62,780 nucleotides of DNA from a virus. A program made the translations under genes and the position numbers. The first letter of the stretch is position 1, and each line of letters opens with the position of its first letter. Below, piece by piece: positions 29,353-38,090 of the stretch. The notes under the pieces were generated by a model, which saw only the letters and a list, made by a program, of their open reading frames with translations, was not told the origin of the DNA and made no database searches. The DNA lies in the IMG/VR virus record IMGVR_UViG_3300036828_000344, positions 1-62,780 of that record; one strand, 5' to 3'.

Positions 29353-29670
29353 GTGAGCAGTACGTCGTGGCGGTCTACACCACTGCCACCTGGCTGGAGC
29401 GGCATCCGGTTCGCGGTCCTGGCGCGAGATCCGGTCTGCCGCTACGGCTCGCTGCCTGATGAGGAAGGCTCTTGTGGACAGGACAGTACGGAAGCGGATC
29501 ATGTAGGCGGCAGTGATGACCATCGACTAGAAATGCTGCGCGGATTGTGCCATCCGCATCATGTGGCGAGGTCGGCACGACAGGCGAGAAATGCTAAGGC
29601 CGTAATTGCTAGGGCTAGAAAACGGCCTGTTGATAACCATCCTGGGTACATACGAAGAGAGCCCGCGTGA
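29353..29670 (+). CDS. HNH endonuclease
   Basis: 105 residues from GTG 29353 with GGAAGG upstream. WSGIRFAVLARDPVCRYG, then TEADHVGGSDDHRLEMLRGLCHPHH is the HNH core (D-H, N-equivalent, H-x-x-H) with a zinc Cys pair. HNH genes just upstream of terminase genes are typical of cos-type phages, where they aid terminase cleavage. First gene of the late region. Confidence 0.85.
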   Translation: MSSTSWRSTPLPPGWSGIRFAVLARDPVCRYGSLPDEEGSCGQDSTEADHVGGSDDHRLEMLRGLCHPHHVARSARQARNAKAVIARARKRPVDNHPGYIRREPA

Positions 29671-29828
29671 ACGCCGTTCCTATCACAATATCCGTACGCT
29701 ACCTAACGACCGACCTCGCTGCTGCTGTTGCTGTGGTACTGGAATGCCCGGAATGCTTTGCTATGGTAAGGCAGGAGAAGCTACCGGAGCATATCTCTGT
29801 CCTACATAGGGAGGCTCCCAGCTCGTAA
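29667..29828 (+). CDS. Zinc-finger-like protein, 53 aa
   Basis: GTG 29667 overlaps the HNH stop (GTGA). LECPECFAMVRQEKLPEHISVLH fits a degenerate C2H2 finger with the second His two residues late. May work with HNH/terminase; unknown. Confidence 0.5.
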   Translation: MNAVPITISVRYLTTDLAAAVAVVLECPECFAMVRQEKLPEHISVLHREAPSS

Positions 29829-29837
29829 GGAACTGCT

Positions 29838-30131
29838 GTGCTGCTGGTAAAGGAACTACTGCTATGGTTAAGAGATACCTCACAACAACAAAGCGATACC
29901 TTAATGCGCCGGGATGGGTGCGGGGAGTCGCCTTGTTGCGGGCACTCCCGGTGACTGGCTGCGTCAGGGAGTCGCCTTGTGTTGTGCTGGCAGCAGCAAT
30001 GATGGTGGGGCATAGGACGGGTGGGGGTGCACCCCCTAAGCCATACGAGGCCGAGACCTTGACGCATAGGCCCATGCTGCGTGCACACAATGTTTGTGCT
30101 TTCACATGCATTCCGGAGAAAGGACTGTCTA
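29838..30131. other. Structured low-coding gap between HNH and small-terminase genes
   Basis: No convincing gene; one open frame (29864-30139) has poor composition and another (29838-29954) is very short. The stretch holds a 14-bp direct repeat GGGAGTCGCCTTGT (29923-29936 and 29967-29980) and a 14-bp palindrome GGGGGTGCACCCCC (30023-30036). Position beside HNH and terminase genes makes it a candidate packaging (cos/pac) region. Confidence 0.4.
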
Positions 30132-30230
30132 ATGGGTAAACTTACATTCCAGGAGCTTATGCTCCTGATCCTCGTCCTCGCCATGATCGTAATCACCATT
30201 GCGGTCGGGCACATTGCTGGCTGGTGGTGA
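30132..30230 (+). CDS. Tiny membrane peptide, 32 aa
   Basis: ATG 30132 with GAGAAAGGACTG upstream. One membrane helix (LMLLILVLAMIVITIAVGHI). Unknown. Confidence 0.5.
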   Translation: MGKLTFQELMLLILVLAMIVITIAVGHIAGWW

Positions 30231-30233
30231 GTG

Positions 30234-30431
30234 ATGGCGAACCTGCCAAAGCCTACGCCTAGGATCCAGAAGCAGCGCAAGCCGGGCGATGGCGAGGCCG
30301 TCTGCGACAAGTGCAGCGGCACAGGACGAGTCGATGCTCACGTCTGCACCAAGTGCTGGGGCTCCGGCGTGATGAATGAGGACGGCTCCGCGATCAAGCC
30401 AGGGAATGGCGGGAACGGAAGCGGCGGATGA
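30234..30431 (+). CDS. DnaJ-type zinc-ribbon protein, 65 aa
   Basis: CDKCSGTGRVDAHVCTKCWGSG is a pair of CxxCxGxG-like motifs as in DnaJ zinc domains. Gly/Asn-rich tail. ATG 30234 chosen; a GTG at 30231 is possible. The tail overlaps the leftward membrane gene by 38 bp. Confidence 0.6.
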   Translation: MANLPKPTPRIQKQRKPGDGEAVCDKCSGTGRVDAHVCTKCWGSGVMNEDGSAIKPGNGGNGSGG

Positions 30432-30597
30432 GCCAGGCTATCCCTCGCACGGGCCAGATCACCACTAGGTGGATCACCAGCCAGAGGACGTACCCGACAA
30501 TGAAGCTGGCCAGCAGGAACGGGCCGAGGAACAGCCAGCCCTCCAGGCCGATCCTGCGGCCATTCGGCCACCTTATCTTGAAGATGTTCACGTTCAT
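30394..30597 (-). CDS. Leftward two-helix membrane protein inside the late region, 67 aa
   Basis: ATG 30597 with the early-type leader GAAGGCGAGA. Two helices (LFLGPFLLASFIVGYVLWLVIHLVVIW) and an Arg-rich end (WLIRRFRSRHSLA). An early-style gene embedded against the late direction; unknown role. Confidence 0.55.
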   Translation of the reverse strand: MNVNIFKIRWPNGRRIGLEGWLFLGPFLLASFIVGYVLWLVIHLVVIWPVRGIAWLIRRFRSRHSLA

Positions 30598-30666
30598 TCT
30601 CGCCTTCATCGTGCCGGGCTCGTGCCCGTCGCGAACTAGAGCGTGCAGTCTGGCCGGTATATTCCC

Positions 30667-31116
30667 ATGACTGTCAGGAAGCAGCCCACGCAGCGGGGTG
30701 GCGGCGCGACCTCGGCCGTCGATGACCCACGCTACATCTCTGTGACGCAGGGTGAGGCGAGGCGCAAGGGCATACCCATCCCACAGCCCAACCCAAACTG
30801 GAATCCGGCCGTCCAGTCGTGGTACCGCGCGCTCCGGCTCTCCGGGCAGAGCCAGTTCTATGAGGCCAGCGACTGGGCCACGGCCGTCGCAGCTGCGCAG
30901 GCCTATGACATTTTCCTCAAGACTTACAACGCCTCTGTCTTCGCGAGTTTCGTGCGGCTCTCGGAGCGGCTAGGCGTCACGATCGTAGACCGGAAGCGCT
31001 CGCGTATCGAGCTATCAGACGGAGACGTTACCGACGCAGACGAGGAAGCGGCAGACAATACCATCATCGAGTGGCAGGGCAGGCTTGGCGTTGTACGCGA
31101 GGCCGGACAGGAGTAA
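30667..31116 (+). CDS. terS: Small terminase subunit
   Basis: 149 residues from ATG 30667. NPNWNPAVQSWYRALRLSGQSQFYEASDWATA matches the typical central segment of actinophage small terminases, followed by a helical oligomerisation stretch and an acidic C-terminus. It recognises the packaging site and delivers DNA to the large subunit. An in-frame ATG at 30643 lacks support. Confidence 0.8.
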   Translation: MTVRKQPTQRGGGATSAVDDPRYISVTQGEARRKGIPIPQPNPNWNPAVQSWYRALRLSGQSQFYEASDWATAVAAAQAYDIFLKTYNASVFASFVRLSERLGVTIVDRKRSRIELSDGDVTDADEEAADNTIIEWQGRLGVVREAGQE

Positions 31117-31118
31117 TC

Positions 31119-31415
31119 ATGGCAAGCAAGGGATTCACAGCAACAGCAGTAGGCGTCGTGGCCGGGCCGCTGGACGCCGGAACCGGGAACACGCTGGGGC
31201 ACTTCAACATCAAGGTCACCACGACCGCTCCGGACGCCGTTGTGGCGCTGGAGACCAGCCCAGACAACACGACCTACACCGAGGTAGCTCGCGTTACCGG
31301 CTCGCGCTGGGGTTATGGCAACAGCAACGGACGGCAGCGCTACGCGCACATCAACGTGATCTCACTCGGCACCGGTACGCCTCCGGTCGCGGCGGTCATC
31401 ACGGCCAATCCGTAG
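31119..31415 (+). CDS. Small beta-rich structural-like protein, 98 aa
   Basis: ATG 31119 starts 2 bp after the TerS stop. Thr/Val/Gly-rich, with ALETSPDNTTYTEVARVTGSRWGYG suggesting a beta-sandwich. Probably virion-associated; no family recognised. Confidence 0.55.
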   Translation: MASKGFTATAVGVVAGPLDAGTGNTLGHFNIKVTTTAPDAVVALETSPDNTTYTEVARVTGSRWGYGNSNGRQRYAHINVISLGTGTPPVAAVITANP

Positions 31416-31421
31416 TCCGTC

Positions 31422-32552
31422 ATGATCCACGACGTATCTCGCGAGCTACGCGGCGCGCACGGCCGCTGGACTCGCGGTGCTGAGGTCATGAAGCGCATGG
31501 CTGAAGAGTCTGGTTCTGCCCGGAAGGCTCCGAACCTGGAGGACATTCACAAACGAGTCCAGGAGATTGCTGGGCTGCCTTCCGGGCAGGGCCGGTACGT
31601 CAATGGGTTCTCTGTGCACAATATGGGCGACAGAGGCATTAGGGTGCGGATGCCTGGCAAGACCCAGTTCTATAAGGATCCACGCGAGGCCGCTGTTGCG
31701 GCATTCCGGAAGGAACACCACGAGGAAGGCCATTCGCCAATTACGCTGCCCGGCGTAGAGACCGGGCCGGGCTCGCCGCCATTGCGGGAAACAAAGAAAC
31801 TGGAGGATGTATTCCGTGGAACGGCCGGGAACGCTCCGCCAAAGGTTATCCATCCTCGCAAACTCGATATCGCTCAGTCGGCCAGCAAAGGCGTAGACCG
31901 CAACAAGACAATGCGGCAGAAGGTTCTGCACGCCTCCACGATTCAGGGACAGGTAACGCCGGAGCTAGTCGGCAAGACCGAGGTGACAATTACCAGGGCT
32001 CCGCACGGAAGGCGCGGCGGCAGTACGCTCGCGTCCCATTCCGGCCAGCAGAATACGCTTCACATCAAGCCGGAAGTCCTTGTTGGGAGTAATGCCGAGC
32101 AAGTGCGAGCGGCGAACGTTGGCGGCTGGTGGGTACCGACCGACTCCAAGCATGATCTAGCCACAAACGTTATGATCCACGAATACGGTCACGGCGTACA
32201 CGGAATGCTTATCAAGAATGGCGTAATGGAGGCCAATAAGCTCCGGCCGTATGCCAATTCAAAAACGGAAATGGCTTTCTGGACTAAGCTCGCGGACTCG
32301 ATGGGTGTGCCACGGCCGCACGTCATGATAGACAAGTACATTCCGGCCGGAGAGCCCGGCCACGAGTTTATGAATATCGTTGACTGGCATAAGCAGAACA
32401 ATGCCGCCATCAAAATGGCGACCTCGCGGTATGCAGGCACAAATATCAACGAGATGATGGCGGAGCTTTGGACTGAAGGCACGCTTTCCTCCAATCCGAG
32501 AGCCGGGGCCAAATTTCTGGCGAGCTTTGTGAAAGCAAAGGGAGAGAAATGA
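31422..32552 (+). CDS. Zincin metallopeptidase with shared N-terminal virion-type module
   Basis: 376 residues. Residues 1-105 (HDVSRELRGAHGRWTRG...KRMAEES) align with the N-terminus of the 32718 protein. A zinc-peptidase motif HEYGHGVHG lies at residues 253-257 (H253, E254, H257), with downstream Glu candidates 344 and 348 in NEMMAELW as third ligand. Between are beta segments. The place, between small and large terminase genes, suggests a capsid-associated or injected protease. Substrate unknown. Confidence 0.7.
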   Translation: MIHDVSRELRGAHGRWTRGAEVMKRMAEESGSARKAPNLEDIHKRVQEIAGLPSGQGRYVNGFSVHNMGDRGIRVRMPGKTQFYKDPREAAVAAFRKEHHEEGHSPITLPGVETGPGSPPLRETKKLEDVFRGTAGNAPPKVIHPRKLDIAQSASKGVDRNKTMRQKVLHASTIQGQVTPELVGKTEVTITRAPHGRRGGSTLASHSGQQNTLHIKPEVLVGSNAEQVRAANVGGWWVPTDSKHDLATNVMIHEYGHGVHGMLIKNGVMEANKLRPYANSKTEMAFWTKLADSMGVPRPHVMIDKYIPAGEPGHEFMNIVDWHKQNNAAIKMATSRYAGTNINEMMAELWTEGTLSSNPRAGAKFLASFVKAKGEK

Positions 32553-32737
32553 CTACTAGGCTAGACCCAGCCGGCCCAAAGCTGATCCTGGATGGGGAAG
32601 AGACGACCGGCGTCACTTCTGACTCGTCCTGGGAAGGCACGGCCGAGGACGAGCAGCAGGAGGCCGAGCAGCAGTCGCAGGCGAACCTCGGCCGGATAGC
32701 GCGAGCAAGGAAGCAAGATGGCAAGCGCACTTCATGA
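32549..32737 (+). CDS. Small Gln/Glu-rich protein, 62 aa
   Basis: ATGA overlap with the metallopeptidase stop. Acidic and Gln-rich (AEDEQQEAEQQSQAN) with a basic end. Could be an inhibitor, linker or assembly factor for the flanking pair; unknown. Confidence 0.55.
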   Translation: MTTRLDPAGPKLILDGEETTGVTSDSSWEGTAEDEQQEAEQQSQANLGRIARARKQDGKRTS

Positions 32738-33560
32738 CGTCAGCCGCGAGCTACGCGGCACTCATGGCCGCTGGACCAGAAGCGGATCTGCCATCAAGCG
32801 CATGGTCGATGAGTCCACGGCCGCTCGCAGCGCCGGTTCTCGCGAGGACGTACACGCGAAGGTCTCTGCACTCGCCAGGGGCACGGGCCGGACGGTCGCG
32901 GGGCACCGGGTAGACCGGACGCAGGCCGATCGCTTCCGTGTTGGGCTCCGGACGCCTAGTGGCCGTGATACAAAGGTCTACGGCTCCGCAGAACACGCCG
33001 CACAAGCCATTCATGAGGGCCAGCATCATGACGCCGGTACGGAGTCTGCTTTCCGTAAGGTAACTGGCTCTAAGCCTGATATCACAAAGATGACGACAGA
33101 AGAGATGCAGCAGCACCTCAATGCCGGCAAGATTACCACAGGCGAGATCGTAGCTGAGATGGAGCGGCGCGGCAAGATTAGGACGGAGGCCGAGAACAAG
33201 GCGAGACTTCCCGGAGGTGCCGAGACCAGATATGACAAGCCATTCCACAAGACAAACGAGCCAGCTGAATACCTCCGCAAGCTGCGTGGTGGCGCGCCTC
33301 CTACGGCCGAGGGCACGCCGATTCCCGGCTCGCGTTCACAGCTCATGGATCTCTATCACCAGTACATGGCGATGGTGGCTGATGCGCCGAAAGGATCGCA
33401 GCGTGAGAAGGATATCACAACTCGCCTTGCGGAGCTTCGCACACAGATTAGCGCCATAGATAAGCGAGCGGAGCAGTCACAACGGACTCCGAGAGTCGCC
33501 AACGAAACTGCGGCCGCTCTTGCTGCGGTAAGGGCAAGGAAGGGCAGGACAAGAGGCTAA
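32718..33560 (+). CDS. Protein sharing the N-terminal module of the metallopeptidase
   Basis: 280 residues. The N-terminal ~105 residues match those of the 31422 protein (LHDVSRELRG-HGRWTR-KRM-ES, then REDVHAKV and a beta region). The rest is helical and charged (TTEEMQQHLNAGKITTGEIVAEMERRG; LMDLYHQYMAMVADAPKGS). No catalytic motif seen. The shared module may target both proteins to the capsid. Confidence 0.6.
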   Translation: MASALHDVSRELRGTHGRWTRSGSAIKRMVDESTAARSAGSREDVHAKVSALARGTGRTVAGHRVDRTQADRFRVGLRTPSGRDTKVYGSAEHAAQAIHEGQHHDAGTESAFRKVTGSKPDITKMTTEEMQQHLNAGKITTGEIVAEMERRGKIRTEAENKARLPGGAETRYDKPFHKTNEPAEYLRKLRGGAPPTAEGTPIPGSRSQLMDLYHQYMAMVADAPKGSQREKDITTRLAELRTQISAIDKRAEQSQRTPRVANETAAALAAVRARKGRTRG

Positions 33561-33562
33561 TT

Positions 33563-35218
33563 GTGGAAATAGCACCAAGGGATAGGCTTGTTACTATCCC
33601 GGACGGACTTCCCAGCCTAACACTCGGCTGGGAGGGCATTCATTGGGCCACGAAATACCTTAGGCAGCCGGACGGCCCGAATGCTGGCGACCGCTGGCAG
33701 TTTATTGAGTCGCAGGTGCGCTTTATTCTGTGGTGGTATTCCCTGGACGAGAATGGGCGCTGGACTTATTACCACGGCGTGCGCCGGTTTGCTAAGGGAT
33801 ACGGCAAATCTCCGTTCGCGGCCGTCATGTCGATGATTGAGCTACTCGCGCCGGTACGCCTAGACCGGTTTGCGCCTAATGTGCCCGGAGGCTGTATTGG
33901 CCGGCAGGTATCGATGCCGCTAGTACAGATTGGCGCGACCTCGCATGACCAGGCTAATATCAATACAATGCGAATGGTTCGCGCGCTGCTCCCAAAGAAT
34001 TCTCGCATTCTGCGGGATTACGACGTTGAGGCCGGGAAGACAATCTTCCATGTGCCTGGTGGCGGGCAGCTAATGGTGATTACTAGCTCGCCCACTACCG
34101 AGGAAGGCGCGCTGACTACATTCGCCATTCTGGACCAGACTGAGAGCTTCCTTCCTAATAATGGCGGTGTAGACCTCGCGGAGGTAATGGACCGGAACGT
34201 CGGCAAGTCGGGCTCGCGGATTATTGAGACCAGCAATGCTTGGGAGCCCGGCAAGGAATCGGTCGCGGAGACCACATTCGATGCCTGGGTCGCGCAGGAG
34301 GAAGGCCGGCTCAAGGGCAAGGGCAAAATCCTTTATGACTGCCGGCAGGCTCCGCCAGATATTGACTTTGATGATGTGGCGTCTATCCGGAAGGCTATCG
34401 AGTATGCCTATGGCGATGCCTACTGGGTCGATGTTGAGACTATTCTGGAGCGAATTCTAAGCCCACGGACTCCGCTTGACGTTAGCAAGCGCTTTTACCT
34501 CAACTGGCCGGAGAGCCCTGAGGATGCCTGGACTACGCAGCAGCGCTGGGCGAGAATGGCTGACCGGGAATTCCGCATTCCGGACGGCTCTGACATTGCG
34601 ATGGCATTCGACGGCTCGCGAGTCGATGACGCGACCGCATTGATTGGCTGCCATATCGGGACTGGCTTTACATTCTCGCTGGGAATCTGGGAGCCGAGGA
34701 AAGGACTCAAGTATGTACCCTCGGCCGAGGTCCATGAGGCCATTAGGCAGGCCAAGGAAAGGTTCCATGTCTGTGCTTTCTTTGCTGACGTCAAGGAATG
34801 GGAAGAGAGCACAAAGATTACCTGGCGCGAGATGTTTGAGGATGATCTCGATGTATGGGCCGTTCCCGGAGGCCGCGATCCACAGCCGGTAGCCTGGGAT
34901 ATGCGGAGCCATGTAGGCGAATTTACGCAGGCTGCGGAAATGGTCCTGAGTGAAATCGAGTCGCCGGAGGATGAGCCGGTATTCCATCATGATGGCGATG
35001 GAGTCCTCGGCCGTCATGTAACGAATGCGCGCCGGAGGCCCAACCGATGGGGCACTTCCATAGGTAAGGAATCACCCAAGAGCTACAACAAGATTGACGG
35101 TGCGGTCGCTATGATTATCGCGCGACATGCCCGGAGGCTAGTCCTCGCGAGCAAGGTCTATAAGGAACGCAAATCGTCCGGCGAAAAGCGCGGCGGCAAA
35201 GTCTGGAGCTTCTCATGA
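33563..35218 (+). CDS. terL: Large terminase subunit
   Basis: 551 residues, GTG start. ATPase Walker A-like FAKGYGKSP at residues 77-84 and Walker B with catalytic Glu in FAILDQTESF near 192. The nuclease half has IAMAFDGSRVDDATAL near 348, FFADVKEWEE near 408, and KIDGAVAMIIARHA near 510 (acidic triad of the RNase H fold). Drives DNA packaging through the portal and cuts it. The portal start overlaps its stop. Confidence 0.92.
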   Translation: MEIAPRDRLVTIPDGLPSLTLGWEGIHWATKYLRQPDGPNAGDRWQFIESQVRFILWWYSLDENGRWTYYHGVRRFAKGYGKSPFAAVMSMIELLAPVRLDRFAPNVPGGCIGRQVSMPLVQIGATSHDQANINTMRMVRALLPKNSRILRDYDVEAGKTIFHVPGGGQLMVITSSPTTEEGALTTFAILDQTESFLPNNGGVDLAEVMDRNVGKSGSRIIETSNAWEPGKESVAETTFDAWVAQEEGRLKGKGKILYDCRQAPPDIDFDDVASIRKAIEYAYGDAYWVDVETILERILSPRTPLDVSKRFYLNWPESPEDAWTTQQRWARMADREFRIPDGSDIAMAFDGSRVDDATALIGCHIGTGFTFSLGIWEPRKGLKYVPSAEVHEAIRQAKERFHVCAFFADVKEWEESTKITWREMFEDDLDVWAVPGGRDPQPVAWDMRSHVGEFTQAAEMVLSEIESPEDEPVFHHDGDGVLGRHVTNARRRPNRWGTSIGKESPKSYNKIDGAVAMIIARHARRLVLASKVYKERKSSGEKRGGKVWSFS

Positions 35219-36777
35219 TAATCGACCAGGATCAGCTTGTAGAGATTACCACACAGGCAATGCTGGCCCGGTACCGCGAGCAGGCTCGCCTAGACCGGAT
35301 CGCTGCTTACTGTCGCGGCAAGCAGGATCCACCGTACACGCCGAAAGGCGTCAATGCGGAATACCGCTGGATTGCCCGGAAGTCTAGGCGGAACTTCCTG
35401 CCGCTGATTATCTCGGTGGTGAGCCAGAACCTACACGTGGATGGCTACCGGCCGACCGGCTACACTGCCAACCAGGCTCTTGCGCCACAATCTCCACAGC
35501 CGCAGTGGGAGGCGTTCAGGGCCAACCGTATGGTGAGCCGGCAGCATGGCGTACACCGGTCTATCATCAAGTACGGAACGGCCTATGTTGTTGGGCTGCC
35601 CGGCCAGATGAGTAGTGACGAGGAACAGGGTGCAGACGTTCCGGTTATCCGGCCGGTCAGCCCTCGGCGTATGACCGCATTCTATGCAGATGACGTCGAT
35701 GATGAATGGCCTCAGTTCGCGATTGAGGTCAGGGTGGTAAATCTTCCCGGCAACAAGTCGCAGGTTCAGGTATCCGTCTACGATGAGGACAAGCGCTACA
35801 TTCTGGTGGGGAATGCGAACGCAAGCTCTGCGGCACAGATGGACCTCCGGCTCGCGGATGCCGATGACAGTACGCTTGACGGGCAGCCTCCGGTCGCGTC
35901 GCACGGTCTTGGAATCTGTCCTGTCGTCCGCTTCCTGTATGAGACGGATCTCGATGGCGAGGATGACTGCAGTGGAGAGATAGAGCCGCTAATGCCGATC
36001 CAGGACCAGATCAATTTCGACACGTTCAACCTGATGATATCAACGCAGTTCGCTGCTTTCCGGCAGCGCTGGGTCACCGGAATGGCGCCTGTTGATGAGG
36101 AGGGCCGCGAGCAAGCGCCATTCCGGCCCGGCGTGGACCGGGTATGGGCTTCCGAGGACGGCACCACCAAATTCGGTGAATTCGGTGAGACCGCTCTGGC
36201 GCCATACAGCCAGGTCCGCGAGGACGGTATCAAGCACATGTCGACCATCAGCCAGGTGCCGCCATACCACCTACTCGGCCAGGTAGCCAATATGAGCGCG
36301 GAAGCGCTCGCCGCAGCCAGGGATGGCCTAGACCGGAAGATTGAGGAGCTGCAGGCCGGTCTGACCGATCCATGGCGAAATGTGTTCCGGCTAACCGCGC
36401 TCGCCAGAGGTGACAAGGAAGGCTGGAATGACATATTTGGTACCGTTGTATGGCGCGATACTTCGGCTCGTGCTTTCGGCGCGACCATCGACGGCCTAAC
36501 CAAGGCCGCCCAGATGCTTGGCGTACCGGCCGAGGAACTGTGGTCGCGGATTCCCGGAGCTACCGCCGACGATGTTGCTGCCTGGCAGCTGGCGGCGCAG
36601 CGGGAGAAGGCACAGGCACTGGTACAGCAGGCTGTTCAGGCGTCGCAGGCTCCAAAGGTTGCGCCCGGTATGCTACCGGCCAACTTTATGCAGCCAGGTA
36701 CGGCGCAGAATACCGCGCAGACCGCTGTCGCTCCGGCTCCCGGTGCTGCCGCGCTACCGGCTGGGCTTCCGCAATGA
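35215..36777 (+). CDS. Portal protein
   Basis: 520 residues, SPP1/phi29-type actinophage portal. NFLPLIISVVSQNLHVDGYR, then EIEPLMPIQDQINFDTFNLMIS and VPPYHLLGQVANMSAEALAAARDGLDRKIEELQAG are characteristic. Forms the dodecameric ring at one capsid vertex. The C-terminal Ala/Gln/Pro tail is disordered. Coupled to TerL upstream and MuF downstream by ATGA. Confidence 0.92.
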   Translation: MIIDQDQLVEITTQAMLARYREQARLDRIAAYCRGKQDPPYTPKGVNAEYRWIARKSRRNFLPLIISVVSQNLHVDGYRPTGYTANQALAPQSPQPQWEAFRANRMVSRQHGVHRSIIKYGTAYVVGLPGQMSSDEEQGADVPVIRPVSPRRMTAFYADDVDDEWPQFAIEVRVVNLPGNKSQVQVSVYDEDKRYILVGNANASSAAQMDLRLADADDSTLDGQPPVASHGLGICPVVRFLYETDLDGEDDCSGEIEPLMPIQDQINFDTFNLMISTQFAAFRQRWVTGMAPVDEEGREQAPFRPGVDRVWASEDGTTKFGEFGETALAPYSQVREDGIKHMSTISQVPPYHLLGQVANMSAEALAAARDGLDRKIEELQAGLTDPWRNVFRLTALARGDKEGWNDIFGTVVWRDTSARAFGATIDGLTKAAQMLGVPAEELWSRIPGATADDVAAWQLAAQREKAQALVQQAVQASQAPKVAPGMLPANFMQPGTAQNTAQTAVAPAPGAAALPAGLPQ

Positions 36778-37631
36778 GTGTCGCAGAGGCTCCGGCTGTC
36801 GCAGATCCTGCTGCTGGGCTAGTTCCTGGGCTTCCGGTCGGCCCGGAGCTTGGCGGGCAGCTTCTGTTTAGCAATTACCGGAATACGCAGCAGGCGATTG
36901 CGACGCAGGCCGCGACTGCGATCCATAATCTCTGGACGCAGATGATTGACCCGGCAAAATTCAATGATACCTGGACGAGACTTGATCCGGTCGTAAGTGG
37001 GATAGTCGATACGCATTATGGGATGACGGCCGCAAATGCTGCGGAGTATTATGGTACCTCCCGTGTACTGGCGGATAATCCGGCCGTCCGTGTTCCCGGT
37101 GTGACGCTGGATCCGGCCTATCTCGCCAAAGAGATCAGCATTATGGGCGAGGCTCAGTTCTATCATTACCTCAAGGATAACGAGCCGGACGCCGCAGCGG
37201 CTATGACTCGCGATGGGCTCGCCGGAACGGGCATCCGGCTGGTAATGAATGGCGGACGGGATACCATAACGCAGGCAGCGCAGAACGATCCCCTCGCAAA
37301 AGGCTGGGAGCGGGTAATCGAGCCCGGTGCCTGTAGCTTCTGTGCTATGCTGGCCGGCCGTGGAACGGTATACAAAGCGTCAACAGTAGACTTCCGGGCT
37401 CACGATCACTGTCATTGCGTGGCCCGGTCGGTATTTGTAGGACAGGAGTCGGTGAATTCCGGGCTCTCGGCGGAATGGGCCAAGGCAACAAAGGGAACGC
37501 ACGGAGCGGCCGCACGTGCCGCCTGGGACAAGCACTGGAGTGGTAAGAATGTCGAATCTATCGGGCGACCAGCTCAAGAAACTGCGCACGAGCGGCCAGG
37601 CCATGCCGCCATCGGCGGCAAACGAAAGTAA
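36774..37631 (+). CDS. MuF-like minor capsid protein
   Basis: 285 residues from ATG 36774, not the longer in-frame extension that would cover the portal. Near the C-terminus ACSFCAMLAGRGTVY...DFRAHDHCHCVARSVF carries the Cys/His pattern of the actinophage MuF (VG15-like) domain. Portal-associated, and in many phages ejected with DNA. Confidence 0.85.
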   Translation: MSVAEAPAVADPAAGLVPGLPVGPELGGQLLFSNYRNTQQAIATQAATAIHNLWTQMIDPAKFNDTWTRLDPVVSGIVDTHYGMTAANAAEYYGTSRVLADNPAVRVPGVTLDPAYLAKEISIMGEAQFYHYLKDNEPDAAAAMTRDGLAGTGIRLVMNGGRDTITQAAQNDPLAKGWERVIEPGACSFCAMLAGRGTVYKASTVDFRAHDHCHCVARSVFVGQESVNSGLSAEWAKATKGTHGAAARAAWDKHWSGKNVESIGRPAQETAHERPGHAAIGGKRK

Positions 37632-37839
37632 TGATCCACGATACCCGATAACTGCGCGCACCGGCGACAATTCCCTGGCGACCGCTATTCAGGCAGTCGG
37701 CCGGGCTCGCCCCAATACGCCAGAGGAACGCGCCAAAGTCCGGAGGTATATAATCAAGGTAGCAGCAGCGAAAGGCTGGAGTGCCGATATTCCGGATTCC
37801 TGGAGTAGCGACGGCACCCTCAAGACCGGAGGCGCATAG
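37549..37839 (+). CDS. DUF6582-like small protein, 96 aa
   Basis: ATG 37549 inside the MuF end (83-bp overlap in another frame), with GGAG upstream. PITARTGDNSLATAIQAVGRAR...RRYIIKVAAAKGWSADIPDSW follows the pattern often seen at the end of phage prohead-protease or minor head proteins. Role unknown. Confidence 0.65.
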   Translation: MSNLSGDQLKKLRTSGQAMPPSAANESNDPRYPITARTGDNSLATAIQAVGRARPNTPEERAKVRRYIIKVAAAKGWSADIPDSWSSDGTLKTGGA

Positions 37840-38081
37840 TGCCGGAATATGGCGATGAGTATGTCTATAGGCATCCACGCGGCTATGGGCTAGGCAAGGC
37901 CGCTAAAGGCGAGCCGCTAACCACTGACATGCATGAGCTTGATCTCGTGGATGGAACCACAGTCAAGTTCCTGGTGTATGATGTGGATTCCGGCTGGCCG
38001 ATAGTCGAGTGGACCGATCAGGCCGGTAACTCGCGCATCACCACAATTGATCCGGTCGAATTCGGTTCTCATTTCGCGTAG
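37839..38081 (+). CDS. Hypothetical protein, 80 aa
   Basis: GTG 37839 shares its first base with the previous stop. Beta-rich acidic domain (VDGTTVKFLVYDVDSGWPIVEWTDQAGNSR), SH3-like by appearance. Possibly a head accessory. Confidence 0.55.
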   Translation: MPEYGDEYVYRHPRGYGLGKAAKGEPLTTDMHELDLVDGTTVKFLVYDVDSGWPIVEWTDQAGNSRITTIDPVEFGSHFA

Positions 38082-38090
38082 GAGGTAGTT

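Noticed and set aside
29864-30139. Open frame of 91 codons between HNH and TerS regions
   Set aside because: Composition unlike neighbours, covers a direct repeat and a GC palindrome; kept only as part of a structured gap.
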